From: an uncultured Mitsuokella sp.
Lineage (GTDB): Bacteria > Bacillota > Negativicutes > Selenomonadales > Selenomonadaceae
Reading direction: 5' to 3'
DNA: 40,939 bases
NCBI GenBank assembly: GCA_945873115.1
Contig: CAMCBT010000012.1
Location: 1 to 40,939, forward strand
Under the pieces are notes generated by a model, which saw only the letters and a program-made list of their open reading frames with translations, was not told where the DNA came from and did not search any database. A program made the translations under genes and the position numbers. This document shows positions 18,049 through 26,741 of this stretch, one piece after another. The first letter of the stretch is position 1. The number at the start of each line of letters is the position of its first letter.

Positions 18049-19513
18049 GACGAATCCCTTTGCGCTCCTGCCGCTTCTCGCCTTTATGGGCCTCATGGTG
18101 GCTATCGGCTTCTACGTGCGCCGCCAGCGGGCGGGGGCCCGCTTTGTGAACGACTACTTCATAGGGAACCATGACCTCGGGGGCTTCGTCCTCGCCATGA
18201 CGACGGTGGCTACCTACAGCTCCGTCTCCTCCTTCGTGGGGGGGCCGGGCATGGCCTTTACCGTGGGCTTTGGCTGGATTTACATGGCCATCGTCCAGGT
18301 GACGGCCATCTTCCTGGTGCTGGGCATCTACGGCAAGCGGGTGGCGCTCCTCTCCCGCCGCTTCGATGCGGTGACGGTGGTGGATATCATCCGGGAGCGG
18401 TTCGAGTCGGATATCCTCGCCTATCTATCCGCCTTTGTCATCGTGCTCTTTTTCTGCGGTACCATGACGGCCCAGTTCGTGGGGGGCGCGAAGCTCTTTG
18501 AGGCGGTGACGGGCTACGACTACGAGATGGGGCTCCTGCTCTTCGGCCTGGTGGTGGTGCTCTATACGGCCATCGGGGGCTTTCGGGCCGTGGCCTTTAC
18601 GGATACCTGCTGCGCCCTCGTCATGATGGCGGGCATCATCCTGCTCCTTTACTACGTGCTGGAGGCGGGCGGCGGCTTTTCCCATATCATGGAGGGGATA
18701 GCGACGAACCACCCGGAGATGCTCCGGCCGGAGAATCTCCCCTTAGGCATCTATTTTACCCAGTGGCTCCTCGTGGGCATCTGCACCATCGCGCTGCCCC
18801 AGTCGGTGGTGCGGGGCATCAGCTATAAGGACACGAAGAGTCTCCACCGGGCCATGATTCTGGGCACCATCGTGGTGGGCTTCATGAATATCGGCGTGAA
18901 CTTCACGGGGATTCTTGCCCACGGGGTGCTGTCGGAGCCGGCGGCGGCCTACGGGGGCGCGGACTCCATCATCCCCCAGACCATCGCCCACGCCATGCCA
19001 AGGGAGCTCATGGGCTTTGCCATCATCGGGCCTCTGGCGGCCTCCATATCGACGATTTCCGGCCTCCTCATCGTGGCGTCGTCGGCCATTGTGAAGGATA
19101 TCTATCTCCACAATGGCCATAAGCGGGGGCGCCAGGTGCCCGAGCGGCGGCTCCGGCTCCTCTCCATCCTGGTGACGGCAGGCCTAGGCATCGCAGTCTT
19201 CTTCATCGCCCGGACGCCGCCTGCCCTCATCTGGCTCATCAACATGTTCGCCTTCGGCGGGCTCGAGACGGCCTTCTTCTGGGTGCTCTTCTTCGGCCTC
19301 TTTTGGAAAAAGGCGAACCGCACGGGGGCAATCCTCTCCATGGTGGGCGGCACCCTCGCCTACTGCGCCTCCATGGCGGCGGGCTTCAAGGTGATGGATC
19401 TTCACCAGATCACCATCGGCATCACCGTGTCGCTTTTGCTGTTCCTCCTGGGCTCCTATCTAGGCAAGCGCCCAAGCCAAAGGGTGACGGGGATATTCTT
19501 TCCCGAAAAATAA
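18041..19513 (+). CDS. panF: sodium/pantothenate symporter
   Basis: Member of the sodium:solute symporter (SSF) family, predicted to take up pantothenate for coenzyme A synthesis. The 490-residue protein has about 13 membrane helices. Family features include FVNDYFIGNHDLGGFVLAMT, ATYSSVSSFVGGPG, the conserved GGFRAVAFTD, and PLAASISTISGLLIVASSA with the sodium-site serines/threonines. The start is GTG at 18041, preceded by GGGAGGTGAG, inside the end of yhdT. The substrate is assigned from overall similarity and the yhdT partner. Confidence 0.9.
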   Translation: MTETNPFALLPLLAFMGLMVAIGFYVRRQRAGARFVNDYFIGNHDLGGFVLAMTTVATYSSVSSFVGGPGMAFTVGFGWIYMAIVQVTAIFLVLGIYGKRVALLSRRFDAVTVVDIIRERFESDILAYLSAFVIVLFFCGTMTAQFVGGAKLFEAVTGYDYEMGLLLFGLVVVLYTAIGGFRAVAFTDTCCALVMMAGIILLLYYVLEAGGGFSHIMEGIATNHPEMLRPENLPLGIYFTQWLLVGICTIALPQSVVRGISYKDTKSLHRAMILGTIVVGFMNIGVNFTGILAHGVLSEPAAAYGGADSIIPQTIAHAMPRELMGFAIIGPLAASISTISGLLIVASSAIVKDIYLHNGHKRGRQVPERRLRLLSILVTAGLGIAVFFIARTPPALIWLINMFAFGGLETAFFWVLFFGLFWKKANRTGAILSMVGGTLAYCASMAAGFKVMDLHQITIGITVSLLLFLLGSYLGKRPSQRVTGIFFPEK

Positions 19514-19586
19514 AGGAGAAGCTCCTTTTCAAGAATCATAAAAGTGGTATTCTATAGATGTAATCGGAGAACGACATTCTGGAACC

Positions 19587-19630
19587 ACAAAAACACCCGC
19601 AGGAAGTGATGAGCCTGCGGGTATTTTTAT
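19587..19630. terminator. bidirectional terminator between panF and azlD
   Basis: ACCCGCAGG (19595-19603) and CCTGCGGGT (19614-19622), with ATTTTTATT on the plus side and GTTTTTG on the minus side. It serves the convergent panF and azlCD units. A smaller hairpin AAGGAG/CTCCTT with a T-run lies directly after panF at about 19513-19530. Confidence 0.88.
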
Positions 19631-19658
19631 TATATAGAATTTTGATGCCGTTTGGAAT

Positions 19659-19964
19659 TTATAGAAAGAGCTCCGTCACGAAGACGATAATGCAGCAGGT
19701 GGCGGCGACGGTGAAGAGGCTGGCGCCGCGCCAGGCGAGGGTGAGCCCCAGGAGGAGGGCCGCCGTGCCGGAGATGGGGGATTTCGTGGCCTCCACCATG
19801 GAGGGGAAGGTCATGACGGCCAGCGTCACGTAGGGCACATAGTAGAGGAAGGACCGGAGGAAGGTATTCCGGATTTCCCCCCGGATGAGGAGCAGCGGCA
19901 GGATGCGGATGGAGAGCGTCACGGCGCTCATGAGGAGGAGGTAGATGTAGATATCATGCTGCAT
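19659..19964 (-). CDS. azlD: AzlD-family branched-chain amino acid exporter subunit
   Basis: Small membrane partner of AzlC; the AzlCD (BrnFE-type) complex exports branched-chain amino acids and analogues. The 101-residue protein has three to four hydrophobic segments and the family pattern SIRILPLLLIRGEIRNTFLRSFLYYVPYVTLAVMTFP in parts. The ATG at 19964 follows AAGGAGGAAGAGC and lies inside the end of azlC (11-nt overlap), so the pair is translationally coupled. Confidence 0.92.
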   Translation of the reverse strand: MQHDIYIYLLLMSAVTLSIRILPLLLIRGEIRNTFLRSFLYYVPYVTLAVMTFPSMVEATKSPISGTAALLLGLTLAWRGASLFTVAATCCIIVFVTELFL

Positions 19965-20694
19965 GCTCTTCCTCCTTTTCCTTTATGGGAAAGAGAATCG
20001 CCCCGGCGCCGGCGATGAGAAGCGTCAGGATAATCGTCCGGGTGCCAAAGGAGATATCCGCAGCAAAGGAGGCGTGGGTCAGGAGAAAGCTTGCGGCAAA
20101 GGACACCGCCACGAGGCCTCGGATGACGGTGTCCCGCTTCGCCGGGGGGATGATGATCCAGAGGAACATACCGTAGAGGGCCACGGAGAGGGCGCTCACC
20201 AGCATTTCGGGCAGCACATTTCCCGCGATGACGCCGAAGAGGGTGCCGAAGGCCCAGCCGGGCAGAGCCACGGAGTAGGAGCCGTAGCTGTAGAAGGGAT
20301 TGAGAAGCCCCTTCCTTGCGATGGCGATGCCAAAGAGCTCATCCGTCACATCGAAGCCCACGAAGATACGGTGCCACGCCGAGGTGCTCTTTGCCATGCG
20401 CTGGCTCAGGGCGCAGCTCATGAGGAGGTACCGGGCGTTCGCCACCAATGTGATGAGGATGATTTCGAGATACGGCGCATCGGCTTCGATGACGGAAAAG
20501 CCTGCGAACTCGCCGGCGGAGGCGTTGTTGAAGAGGCTGGCGAGAAAGCCCTCTAGCGGTGAGAGCCCTGCATTTTTCGCCGCGATGCCGAGCGTGAAGG
20601 ATACGACGAAGTACCCAAGGGCGATGGGGATGCCATCGTGGACCCCTTCGTAGAAAATCTGGCGGCGCGATTTCGTGAGAGCAGTTTTTTGCAT
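19954..20694 (-). CDS. azlC: AzlC-family branched-chain amino acid exporter subunit
   Basis: Large membrane subunit of the AzlCD exporter. The 246-residue protein starts MQKTALTKSRRQIFYEGVHD and shows the family's GIPIALGYFVVSFTLGIAAK, LNPFYSYGSYSVALPGWAFG and several helices. The ATG at 20694 follows AAGGGGGA; the open frame continues upstream without similarity. Its leader holds a -10 element and the Shine-Dalgarno inside one long inverted repeat (20700-20740), so expression may depend on that structure. Second gene azlD overlaps. Confidence 0.92.
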   Translation of the reverse strand: MQKTALTKSRRQIFYEGVHDGIPIALGYFVVSFTLGIAAKNAGLSPLEGFLASLFNNASAGEFAGFSVIEADAPYLEIILITLVANARYLLMSCALSQRMAKSTSAWHRIFVGFDVTDELFGIAIARKGLLNPFYSYGSYSVALPGWAFGTLFGVIAGNVLPEMLVSALSVALYGMFLWIIIPPAKRDTVIRGLVAVSFAASFLLTHASFAADISFGTRTIILTLLIAGAGAILFPIKEKEEEHAA

Positions 20695-20699
20695 AAAAA

Positions 20700-20740
20700 T
20701 TCCCCCTTGCATATGGGTAAGATTATACCACAAGGGGGAA
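20700..20740 (-). promoter_or_regulatory. azlC promoter/leader enclosed by a 10-bp inverted repeat
   Basis: TTCCCCCTTG (20700-20709) and CAAGGGGGAA (20731-20740). Between them on the minus strand lies TGG-TATAAT (-10 at 20727-20722). The proximal arm contains the azlC Shine-Dalgarno. It could be an operator pair or, for transcripts coming from upstream, a hairpin masking the ribosome-binding site. Confidence 0.6.
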
Positions 20741-20752
20741 GGAATATGTAGC

Positions 20753-21847
20753 TTAGCCGGCGAAGTCCTCCAGCTCCTCGGCGGTGAGGATGCGCTCGAT
20801 GCGCACATCCCCCGTGGTGGCGAGATTCAGGAAGGTGCCGTCGAGCCGCTGGACGATGGGGAGTGCCGTCACTCTCAATTCGTCCAGGTAGACGATGCGG
20901 GCCGCAGTGCCATCCGTGAGGCGCACCCAGTTGCCGTAGAGGGCGTGGCAGACGTGGCGCATGAAGGGGACGGCATAGGTGGCATCGTAGCGTTTCTTGT
21001 AGACACCGTCTTCCAATATGGCGAATATCTCAAAGGGGGATTTGCGCTCGTCCGCGTCCTCCTTTGTGGCCAGGGCGATGTAGAGGTCGAGGATGCCGAG
21101 GATTCGCGCGATGGGCACGATGGCAGCACCCTTCAGCTTGTTTGGGAAGCCGGAGCCGTCCAGGAGCTCCCGGTGCTGGAGGATGCCCTTCAAGATATCG
21201 GGGCTGGCGGAGAGGGGCGAGTTCTTCAACACGGAGTAGCTGAACTTCGGGTATTCCCTTACGATGTGTTCCTCGGCGAAGGTCAGACGCTTCTTCTTGG
21301 CCAGGATGGACTGGGGGAGGTTCAGCTTTCCCACGGAGTAGAGGAGGGCGGCTGTGATGAGGTCGTGGCGTTCCCGCTCGTTGAAGCCCAGCCAGTGGGT
21401 CATGAGCTTGGCGAGGATCCCGGCACTTAGGGCCTGATGGATGAGGGGGTCGCCCTCCTGGGTGGCGTTATGGATCTGGGAGATGGCCCGGGCATCGTCG
21501 GGGGCCTCCCGGAAGAGCTCGGAGGTGAGGATGGACTTCAGGGCGTCCATGTCGAGGGTGCTTCGCCAGCAGAGGTCGTTCAGGAGCGAGTAGAGGGTGG
21601 TGTAGACCTGGTCATAGCTGCCGGCATAGGCCTTGTCCACGAGGACTTCCTTCTTCGGGGCGATGTCGGAGGGGGGCTCCGGGAGGGTGATGAGCACGGT
21701 GACGATGCCCTTTTGCTGGAGCAGGGGGATCATGCTCTGGTCGAGGGTGGTGCCCCGCCGCACCACGACCTCCCCGCTGAAATCCGTCGCGTCCTTGCCA
21801 AGGCGCATACCCGGCCGGATGTCTGCTACTGCAAATGCCTTGAGCAT
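20753..21847 (-). CDS. degenerate HD-GYP domain protein
   Basis: A 364-residue protein with an N-terminal region of unknown fold (~1-120) and a C-terminal HD-GYP-like domain (~130-290). Active HD-GYP proteins hydrolyse cyclic di-GMP using HD and HHExxDGxGYP metal ligands. Here the HD pair (LLHDIGK in active enzymes) is LLYSVGK at 168-174, HHExxDGxGYP is HRELLDGSGFP (225-235), and the later DVYDAL is DLYIAL. Several ligands are therefore lost and catalysis is doubtful; a binding or scaffold role is more likely. Start ATG at 21847 follows GGAGGG. It has its own promoter (21894-21922). Confidence 0.85.
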   Translation of the reverse strand: MLKAFAVADIRPGMRLGKDATDFSGEVVVRRGTTLDQSMIPLLQQKGIVTVLITLPEPPSDIAPKKEVLVDKAYAGSYDQVYTTLYSLLNDLCWRSTLDMDALKSILTSELFREAPDDARAISQIHNATQEGDPLIHQALSAGILAKLMTHWLGFNERERHDLITAALLYSVGKLNLPQSILAKKKRLTFAEEHIVREYPKFSYSVLKNSPLSASPDILKGILQHRELLDGSGFPNKLKGAAIVPIARILGILDLYIALATKEDADERKSPFEIFAILEDGVYKKRYDATYAVPFMRHVCHALYGNWVRLTDGTAARIVYLDELRVTALPIVQRLDGTFLNLATTGDVRIERILTAEELEDFAG

Positions 21848-21893
21848 GGTGACGCCCTCCTCGTGAAATAGTCGAAACAATCCTACTATATAA

Positions 21894-21922
21894 ATCATAA
21901 TAGAAAAGGAGGGAAATTGCAA
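21894..21922 (-). promoter_or_regulatory. promoter of the HD-GYP-like gene
   Basis: Minus strand: TTGCAA (21922-21917), 17-nt spacer, TATGAT (21899-21894), about 40 nt before the start codon. Confidence 0.7.
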
Positions 21923-21959
21923 GGAAGAATGCAGGAACGGCGTACGTATCGTGCTGCAC

Positions 21960-23348
21960 TCACCACGTCTCCGCAAGCGATCGTGCGCTTTGCTGACCTG
22001 TCCTAGACTGCGTGAAGCCGAGGTGGCGTGTCGTGAGGACTGCACCCAGCAAAAGGGCCACCACGTCGGCGGCGGGGACGGCCAGCCAGGCACCTTTGAG
22101 GCCGAAAAGCTCTGGGAGCGTCAGGAGGAAGATGGAGATGCCCGCAAGGTTCCGCGTGAAGGAGAGCAGCGCCGAGGTCTTGCCGTCGGACAGCGCCGTG
22201 AAGAAGCCGTCCAGGAAGATATTGAACCCTGCGAGGAGGAAGGAGAAGGAAAAGAGCATGAAGCCCTCTGCCGCAAGGTGTTGGGCAGCGCTTTCCTCCG
22301 GGAGGAAGAGGGCGGCGAGGGGGGTGGCGAAGGCCTTGGCGACGGCGAAGACGAAGAGGGCGCTGGAGCCGATGAGCACCGCGCTCTTTTTCAGCAGGCG
22401 ATGGATTTCCCCGGCATTTCCTGCGCCGTACTGGTAGGAGAAGATGGGGGCGATGCCTGTGGTGTAGCCCACGTAGACGGTGGTCAGCAGCATGTCCGCA
22501 TAGAGGATGACGGTGATGGCGGCGATGCCCTCCGTGCCCGCATAGCGGAAGGTGACGATGTTGAAGAGGAAGGTGGTGATGCCCATGGAGAGCTGGGTCA
22601 CGAGCTCCGAGGCACCGTTGCCCATGGCGGCGAGAAGGGGCCGGATGTGGCGGGCGGGCCGGGTGAAGCGCAGGAGCCTTGCGTAGCGGGCAAAGTACAG
22701 GAGCCCCGCGAGGGCCGCCACGAGGTACGCAAGGCCCGTGGCCAGCCCCGCGCCGAAGATGCCGAGCCCCAGCTGGGCGAGAAAGACGTAGTCAAGGGCC
22801 ATATTCGTGAGGCCCGAGAGGACGGAGACGGCAAAACCCTGCAGGGGTCGGCCGTCGGCGATGAAGAAGGCATTGAAGAGGAGCATGAGGCCGCCGACGC
22901 CGAAGAAGGGGAGTAGCGCCAGGAGGTAGTCCCGGCACATAGCGTAGAGCCCTGGCGTCGCTCCGAGGAATGGGAGGAGGACGGGGAGGGCTAGATAGAT
23001 GGAGAGGGAGAGCATCGTCGGCAGGGCGAAGGCGGCGAGGGCCAGCAGGGAGAAGCGCTCCCGGGCCAGGGCGAGCCGCCCCTCCCCCAGGTTCTTCGCC
23101 ACGAGGGCGGAGCCGCCGGAGGAGAGCATGATGCCGACACCCCAGAGGAGGTTGACGGCCGGGTAGGCGATGTTCGAGGCAGCCAGGGCCTCGCCCCCCG
23201 CAAAGCGGCCGATGAAGATGCCGTCGGTGACGGTGTAGAGTGCGATGACGGCCATCATGGCGATGGAGGGGGCCGCAAAGGCAAGGAGCCCCCGGGTGGT
23301 GAAGTGCTTGGCAAGTGGTGAGCTGGTGCGCGTTTTGCTTGTGCGCAT
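21960..23348 (-). CDS. MATE family efflux transporter
   Basis: Cation-coupled multidrug/toxin exporter of the MATE superfamily. The 462-residue protein has 12 predicted helices in two similar halves. Family stretches include PSIAMMAVIALYTVTDGIFIGRFAG near the N-terminus, NLLWGVGIMLSSGGSALVAKNLGEG and GYTTGIAPIFSYQYGAGN in the second half. The ATG at 23348 (MRTSKTRTSS) follows AGAAGGG at a rather long 12-nt spacing. It is divergent from a MerR gene, and its predicted promoter has the MerR-type 19-bp spacer, so it is probably activated by that protein on ligand binding. Its leader contains a long inverted repeat (23383-23448). Confidence 0.92.
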   Translation of the reverse strand: MRTSKTRTSSPLAKHFTTRGLLAFAAPSIAMMAVIALYTVTDGIFIGRFAGGEALAASNIAYPAVNLLWGVGIMLSSGGSALVAKNLGEGRLALARERFSLLALAAFALPTMLSLSIYLALPVLLPFLGATPGLYAMCRDYLLALLPFFGVGGLMLLFNAFFIADGRPLQGFAVSVLSGLTNMALDYVFLAQLGLGIFGAGLATGLAYLVAALAGLLYFARYARLLRFTRPARHIRPLLAAMGNGASELVTQLSMGITTFLFNIVTFRYAGTEGIAAITVILYADMLLTTVYVGYTTGIAPIFSYQYGAGNAGEIHRLLKKSAVLIGSSALFVFAVAKAFATPLAALFLPEESAAQHLAAEGFMLFSFSFLLAGFNIFLDGFFTALSDGKTSALLSFTRNLAGISIFLLTLPELFGLKGAWLAVPAADVVALLLGAVLTTRHLGFTQSRTGQQSARSLAETW

Positions 23349-23382
23349 AAAAATCCGGATCCCTTCTGAGATACTACGTGCA

Positions 23383-23448
23383 CTTCGTAAGTCGCCCACT
23401 CACCACGGTCGATTGCTACACGTAACGGTTCGCGGGCGACTTACGAAG
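23383..23448. repeat. perfect 15-bp inverted repeat in the MATE leader
   Basis: CTTCGTAAGTCGCCC (23383-23397) and GGGCGACTTACGAAG (23434-23448) with a 36-nt spacer. It lies between the MATE start and its predicted promoter, so it would form a strong stem in the MATE mRNA leader. No T-run follows on either strand. Confidence 0.9.
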
Positions 23449-23484
23449 ATACGCTTGTGCTTTGTGATTTCATCTACTATACTT

Positions 23485-23515
23485 ATGGTAAACCTTACAG
23501 CCACTGGAATGTCAA
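23485..23515 (-). promoter_or_regulatory. MerR-type promoter/operator driving the MATE gene
   Basis: Minus strand: -35 TTGACA (23515-23510), 19-nt spacer, -10 TACCAT (23490-23485). The spacer contains an imperfect dyad (CATTCCAG and CTGTAAGG) in the arrangement bound by MerR-family activators. It ends 11 nt before the merR start, so it may also autoregulate. Confidence 0.7.
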
Positions 23516-23526
23516 GGGGGGCTATC

Positions 23527-24393
23527 ATGGGCAAGCGCATGCATTTTCATACGGGGGAGTTCGCGAGGCTTTGCGGAGTGAACCGGCGGACGCTCCATTA
23601 CTACGATGAGGAGGGCATCTTCTCGCCGGAGGGGACGGAGGAGAACGGCTACCGGAGCTATAGCGCGAGGCAGATTTATCCCTTCTACATGATTCGCCTC
23701 ATGCGGCAGATGGGCCTGGAGCTCTCGGAGATAAAGGAGTACATGGCCCATCGGAGCCCAAAGAGGCTCGACAGGCTTCTCTCCGAGCAGCTGGAGTGGC
23801 TCCTCTCGGAGCAGAGGAAGCTAAAGGCCATGCAGCGGACGGTGGAGAACCAGCGGCGCCTGCTCATGGAGGCGGGGCGGATCGTCTGCGACCGGGTGGA
23901 GCGGCTATCGCTGCCCGCCCAGACCCTATTCCTCTCCCGAAGCGTCCGCAGGCTCTCGGCCAAGGGGGATACGGGACGCATCGAGCGGGTCATCGCGGAG
24001 CACATGCGCTACGCCATCCGGGAGGGAATCACGAGCGGCTACGCCTTCGGGGCCCGGGTGGCCCGGGAGGACTTTATAGGGGGCCGTCCGGAGCTCATCG
24101 ATGCCTTCTTCACCCCCACGGAGTCGCCCTATGGGAGACTGCCGAAAGACCTTCGGGAAAGGCGTCCCGCAGGGGAGTATCTCGTCACGTATTTTTCCGG
24201 CGACTACATGGCGACGGGCCCGGCCTACGGGAGGCTCCTGGCGTATCTAAAGGAACATCCGGAGCTCACGCCTGGCGCCTACTCCTACGAGGAGAGCATC
24301 ATCGAGGATCTCGCCGCCGCCAGCCCCAAAGACTACATCACCCGCATCGCCCTGCTGGTGGAGGAAACAGAAAAGAGGAGCGCCTCTCTGTAG
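23527..24393 (+). CDS. MerR family transcriptional regulator
   Basis: A 288-residue regulator. The N-terminal MerR winged helix (residues ~5-75) shows FHTGEFARLCGVNRRTLHYYDEEGIF split over the first helices, then GYRSYSARQIYPFYMIRLMRQMGLELSEIKEYM. A long dimerisation coiled coil follows (~80-125: LLSEQLEWLLSEQRKLKAM). The C-terminal half (~140-285) resembles a GyrI-like effector-binding domain of BmrR-type multidrug sensors, with YLVTYFSGDYMATGPAYGRL. The ATG at 23527 follows AAGGGGGG. Its divergent neighbour is a MATE pump with a MerR-type promoter, the usual drug-sensor/pump pair. Confidence 0.92.
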   Translation: MGKRMHFHTGEFARLCGVNRRTLHYYDEEGIFSPEGTEENGYRSYSARQIYPFYMIRLMRQMGLELSEIKEYMAHRSPKRLDRLLSEQLEWLLSEQRKLKAMQRTVENQRRLLMEAGRIVCDRVERLSLPAQTLFLSRSVRRLSAKGDTGRIERVIAEHMRYAIREGITSGYAFGARVAREDFIGGRPELIDAFFTPTESPYGRLPKDLRERRPAGEYLVTYFSGDYMATGPAYGRLLAYLKEHPELTPGAYSYEESIIEDLAAASPKDYITRIALLVEETEKRSASL

Positions 24394-24406
24394 TGGAGGG
24401 CGCTCC
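24377..24406. terminator. hairpin between convergent merR and chemoreceptor genes
   Basis: GGAGCGCC (24377-24384) and GGCGCTCC (24399-24406), starting inside the end of merR. The minus side continues TCTTTTCTG; the plus side has only CCGTTTC. Probably a weak terminator shared by both genes. Confidence 0.45.
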
Positions 24407-24422
24407 CCGTTTCTATCAAAGC

Positions 24423-26522
24423 CTAAATCTTGAACGTCTCGATGGCGGCCTGGAGGTCCGTGGCGATGTTTGCCAGCTCCTCGCTGGCGGTGGCGATGTC
24501 CTGCAGCGCCTTTGTCTGGGTCTCCACCTCGGTGTCCGCATTGCTGCTGGCGGCGGCGTTTTCCTCCGCCACGGCGGATAGGTTCTGCACCGTGCCGGCG
24601 ATGGAGGCATTCTTCTGGCGGATGACCTCGTAGGTATCGTGGAGCTCCGCCATGATGGTATGGGTGGACTCCACGGACTCTGCGATTTGCTGGAACTGCT
24701 CGTGGGTATGGGCAAGCTCCGTCTCGTTGGCCTCGGCGATGGCTTTCGTGTCCTTCATGACCTCCACGGCCTCCCGGGACTTTGCCATGAGGTCCTCGAT
24801 GACCACCTTGATTTCCGAGGAGAAGCCCTTCGACTGCTCCGCGAGCTTTCGGATTTCGTCGGCCACCACGGAGAAGCCACGGCCCGCCTCGCCGGCCCGG
24901 GCGGCCTCGATGGCGGCGTTCAGGGAGAGGAGGTTCGTCTGCTCGGAGATTTCCTGGATCATCTGGCTGGCCTTATCGATGCGCTCCGCATTGGCGTTCG
25001 TCGCAGCCACCACGTCCACCACCCGGCGGGTGGCGTCTGCGGACTTCTGACAGGTCTCCTCCATGCGAGTGAGGATCTTCGAGCCGGCATTCTTCCGGTC
25101 GTCGATGGTCTCCACGGCACTTGTGAGGCTATTGACCACCTCTGTGTTGCGCTCCACCAGCTGCATGATTTCCTCCACATTGCCGGAGGCCTCCTGGGTG
25201 TCGACGGACTGGTGCTCGGCCCCGTCGGAGATTTCCCGGATGGTGTCGGCGACCCGCTTTGCCGCGTCCGCCGTGCTCTGGGTCGTGGCTGTGAGCTCCT
25301 CGCTTGTAGCCGCGACGGACTGGGAGGTGTCGTGGATCTTCCGGAGCATGCTCCGGAGGTTTTCTCCCATGGTGCGCAGGTTATTTGCGATGCTGCCAAC
25401 CTCGTCACTGCGGCCACTGAACTGGCGCACCACCTTGTTGCGCTCCTCCCGGAAGTCGTAGGAGGCGAAGTTCTCGATGACCTGGGTGATGATGGAGAGA
25501 GGCCGGGTCAGGCGCCGCTGGATGAAGAAAATCAGGAGCGCCGTCAGCACCAGGATGGAGACGAGGGCCACGGCGATGGAGAGGTAGATCATCCGGTTTG
25601 CCGCCCCCACGAACTGGTCGTAGTCCGTGACGGAGAGGAAGGCCCAGGCATTGTCGGTGCCCTCAAAGGTGATGGGGTAGTACATAAAGATGGACTTTTC
25701 CCCGGTGCCGGGGGACACATCCGTGACGGCAAACATGTCCTTGTCGAAGATGCGGTTCACCTGGTCATCCTTCAGGGCCAGCATCTCGAAGATATTCTTC
25801 ATCACCGTATCCGGCTTCAGGCCGTGGGCGATGATGGAGCCGTCCTTCGAAAAGAGCGTATAGAAGTTATCCTCGGAGCTCATGCCGGCAAGGTCCCCCT
25901 GGAAGGTGCCGAGATCCATATCCAGGAGGATGACACCCACGAATTTGCCATTCTCCATAATCGGGATGGCGATGGGGGCCGCCATCATGTCCTTGCCGTT
26001 CCCCTTGAAGGTATAGGGGGCACCCAGCATGGTCTTTCCCGTGGCCTTTGGCTCCGTGTACCACTTGGCCGTGCGCCAGCCCGTCAAAAAGCCGCCGCTG
26101 TCCCGAGTGATATAGGGCATGAGCCGCCCCGTCTCATCGGAGTATTTCGTATTGGCGAGAGCCGCATCCTGGCCGTCAAAGGCGTTTTCCTCAAAGAGCA
26201 CGCCGATGCCCAGGATGTTCGGGTTCACCGCCACCAGCTCTTGCATGTCCGCGATGACGGCATCCCGGCTCCTGGCCTCCGGCGCCAGCTTCAGCATGGC
26301 ATCGATGTGGGCCTTGAGGTCGAGGCCCGTCTGATGGGCGGAGGAGTAGCGGTTCTCGATGGAGACAGAGAGCTTTCCCAGCTCGTTGAACTTCTCCTTC
26401 TCCCCGTGGTCGATGAGGGTGCCGTAGCTCATGGAGGCGGTGATGGCGATGAGGATGGCCACCATCAGCGTCACCCCTGCAGCTATCGCCACGCTTATCT
26501 GTACGCCCAGGCTTCGTTTCAT
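24423..26522 (-). CDS. methyl-accepting chemotaxis protein with dCache sensor
   Basis: Membrane chemoreceptor that controls CheA kinase. The 699-residue protein has TM1 (~8-30), a periplasmic/extracellular double-Cache sensor (~35-308, with [19 protein letters not shown], then [21 protein letters not shown]), TM2 (311-334), a HAMP domain (~335-395), and a methyl-accepting coiled-coil domain. The hairpin tip is fully conserved ([19 protein letters not shown], then GRGF). No C-terminal pentapeptide tether is present. dCache domains often bind amino acids or small carboxylates; the ligand here cannot be read. The ATG at 26522 follows GAAGGGA. It has its own promoter at 26638-26666 and implies a motile host. 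Confidence 0.95.
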   Translation of the reverse strand: MKRSLGVQISVAIAAGVTLMVAILIAITASMSYGTLIDHGEKEKFNELGKLSVSIENRYSSAHQTGLDLKAHIDAMLKLAPEARSRDAVIADMQELVAVNPNILGIGVLFEENAFDGQDAALANTKYSDETGRLMPYITRDSGGFLTGWRTAKWYTEPKATGKTMLGAPYTFKGNGKDMMAAPIAIPIMENGKFVGVILLDMDLGTFQGDLAGMSSEDNFYTLFSKDGSIIAHGLKPDTVMKNIFEMLALKDDQVNRIFDKDMFAVTDVSPGTGEKSIFMYYPITFEGTDNAWAFLSVTDYDQFVGAANRMIYLSIAVALVSILVLTALLIFFIQRRLTRPLSIITQVIENFASYDFREERNKVVRQFSGRSDEVGSIANNLRTMGENLRSMLRKIHDTSQSVAATSEELTATTQSTADAAKRVADTIREISDGAEHQSVDTQEASGNVEEIMQLVERNTEVVNSLTSAVETIDDRKNAGSKILTRMEETCQKSADATRRVVDVVAATNANAERIDKASQMIQEISEQTNLLSLNAAIEAARAGEAGRGFSVVADEIRKLAEQSKGFSSEIKVVIEDLMAKSREAVEVMKDTKAIAEANETELAHTHEQFQQIAESVESTHTIMAELHDTYEVIRQKNASIAGTVQNLSAVAEENAAASSNADTEVETQTKALQDIATASEELANIATDLQAAIETFKI

Positions 26523-26637
26523 AGGAATCCCTTCTTTCTGTACAAAGTCTTTTCCACTCGGCGGTTTCTTTCGTTTTCTCTATATGTACAGCATCTTCTG
26601 AAAACAACGGGATGAAACACATTGTCATCCATACTCT

Positions 26638-26666
26638 ATAATAACAAAAAGGATAGCGGCCTACAA
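26638..26666 (-). promoter_or_regulatory. promoter of the chemoreceptor gene
   Basis: Minus strand: TTGTAG (26666-26661), 17-nt spacer, TATTAT (26643-26638). It looks like a housekeeping promoter rather than a flagellar sigma-28 one. Confidence 0.6.
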
Positions 26667-26698
26667 TAGAAAATTGTCTTTCTGCCCCATAAATTCGA

Positions 26699-26707
26699 TG
26701 GTATAAT
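26699..26707 (+). promoter_or_regulatory. extended -10 element of the asparaginase gene
   Basis: TGG followed by TATAAT (26702-26707), 35 nt before the start codon. The -35 is poor (TTTCTG at 17 nt), so the extended -10 probably carries the promoter. Confidence 0.55.
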
Positions 26708-26741
26708 GACGGGGTATGCAAAGCGAAGGGAGAAAACGACG

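Noticed and set aside
24423..26638. A sigma-28 flagellar promoter for the chemoreceptor
   Set aside because: No TAAA-N15-GCCGATAA-like sequence was found upstream; a housekeeping-type promoter fits instead.
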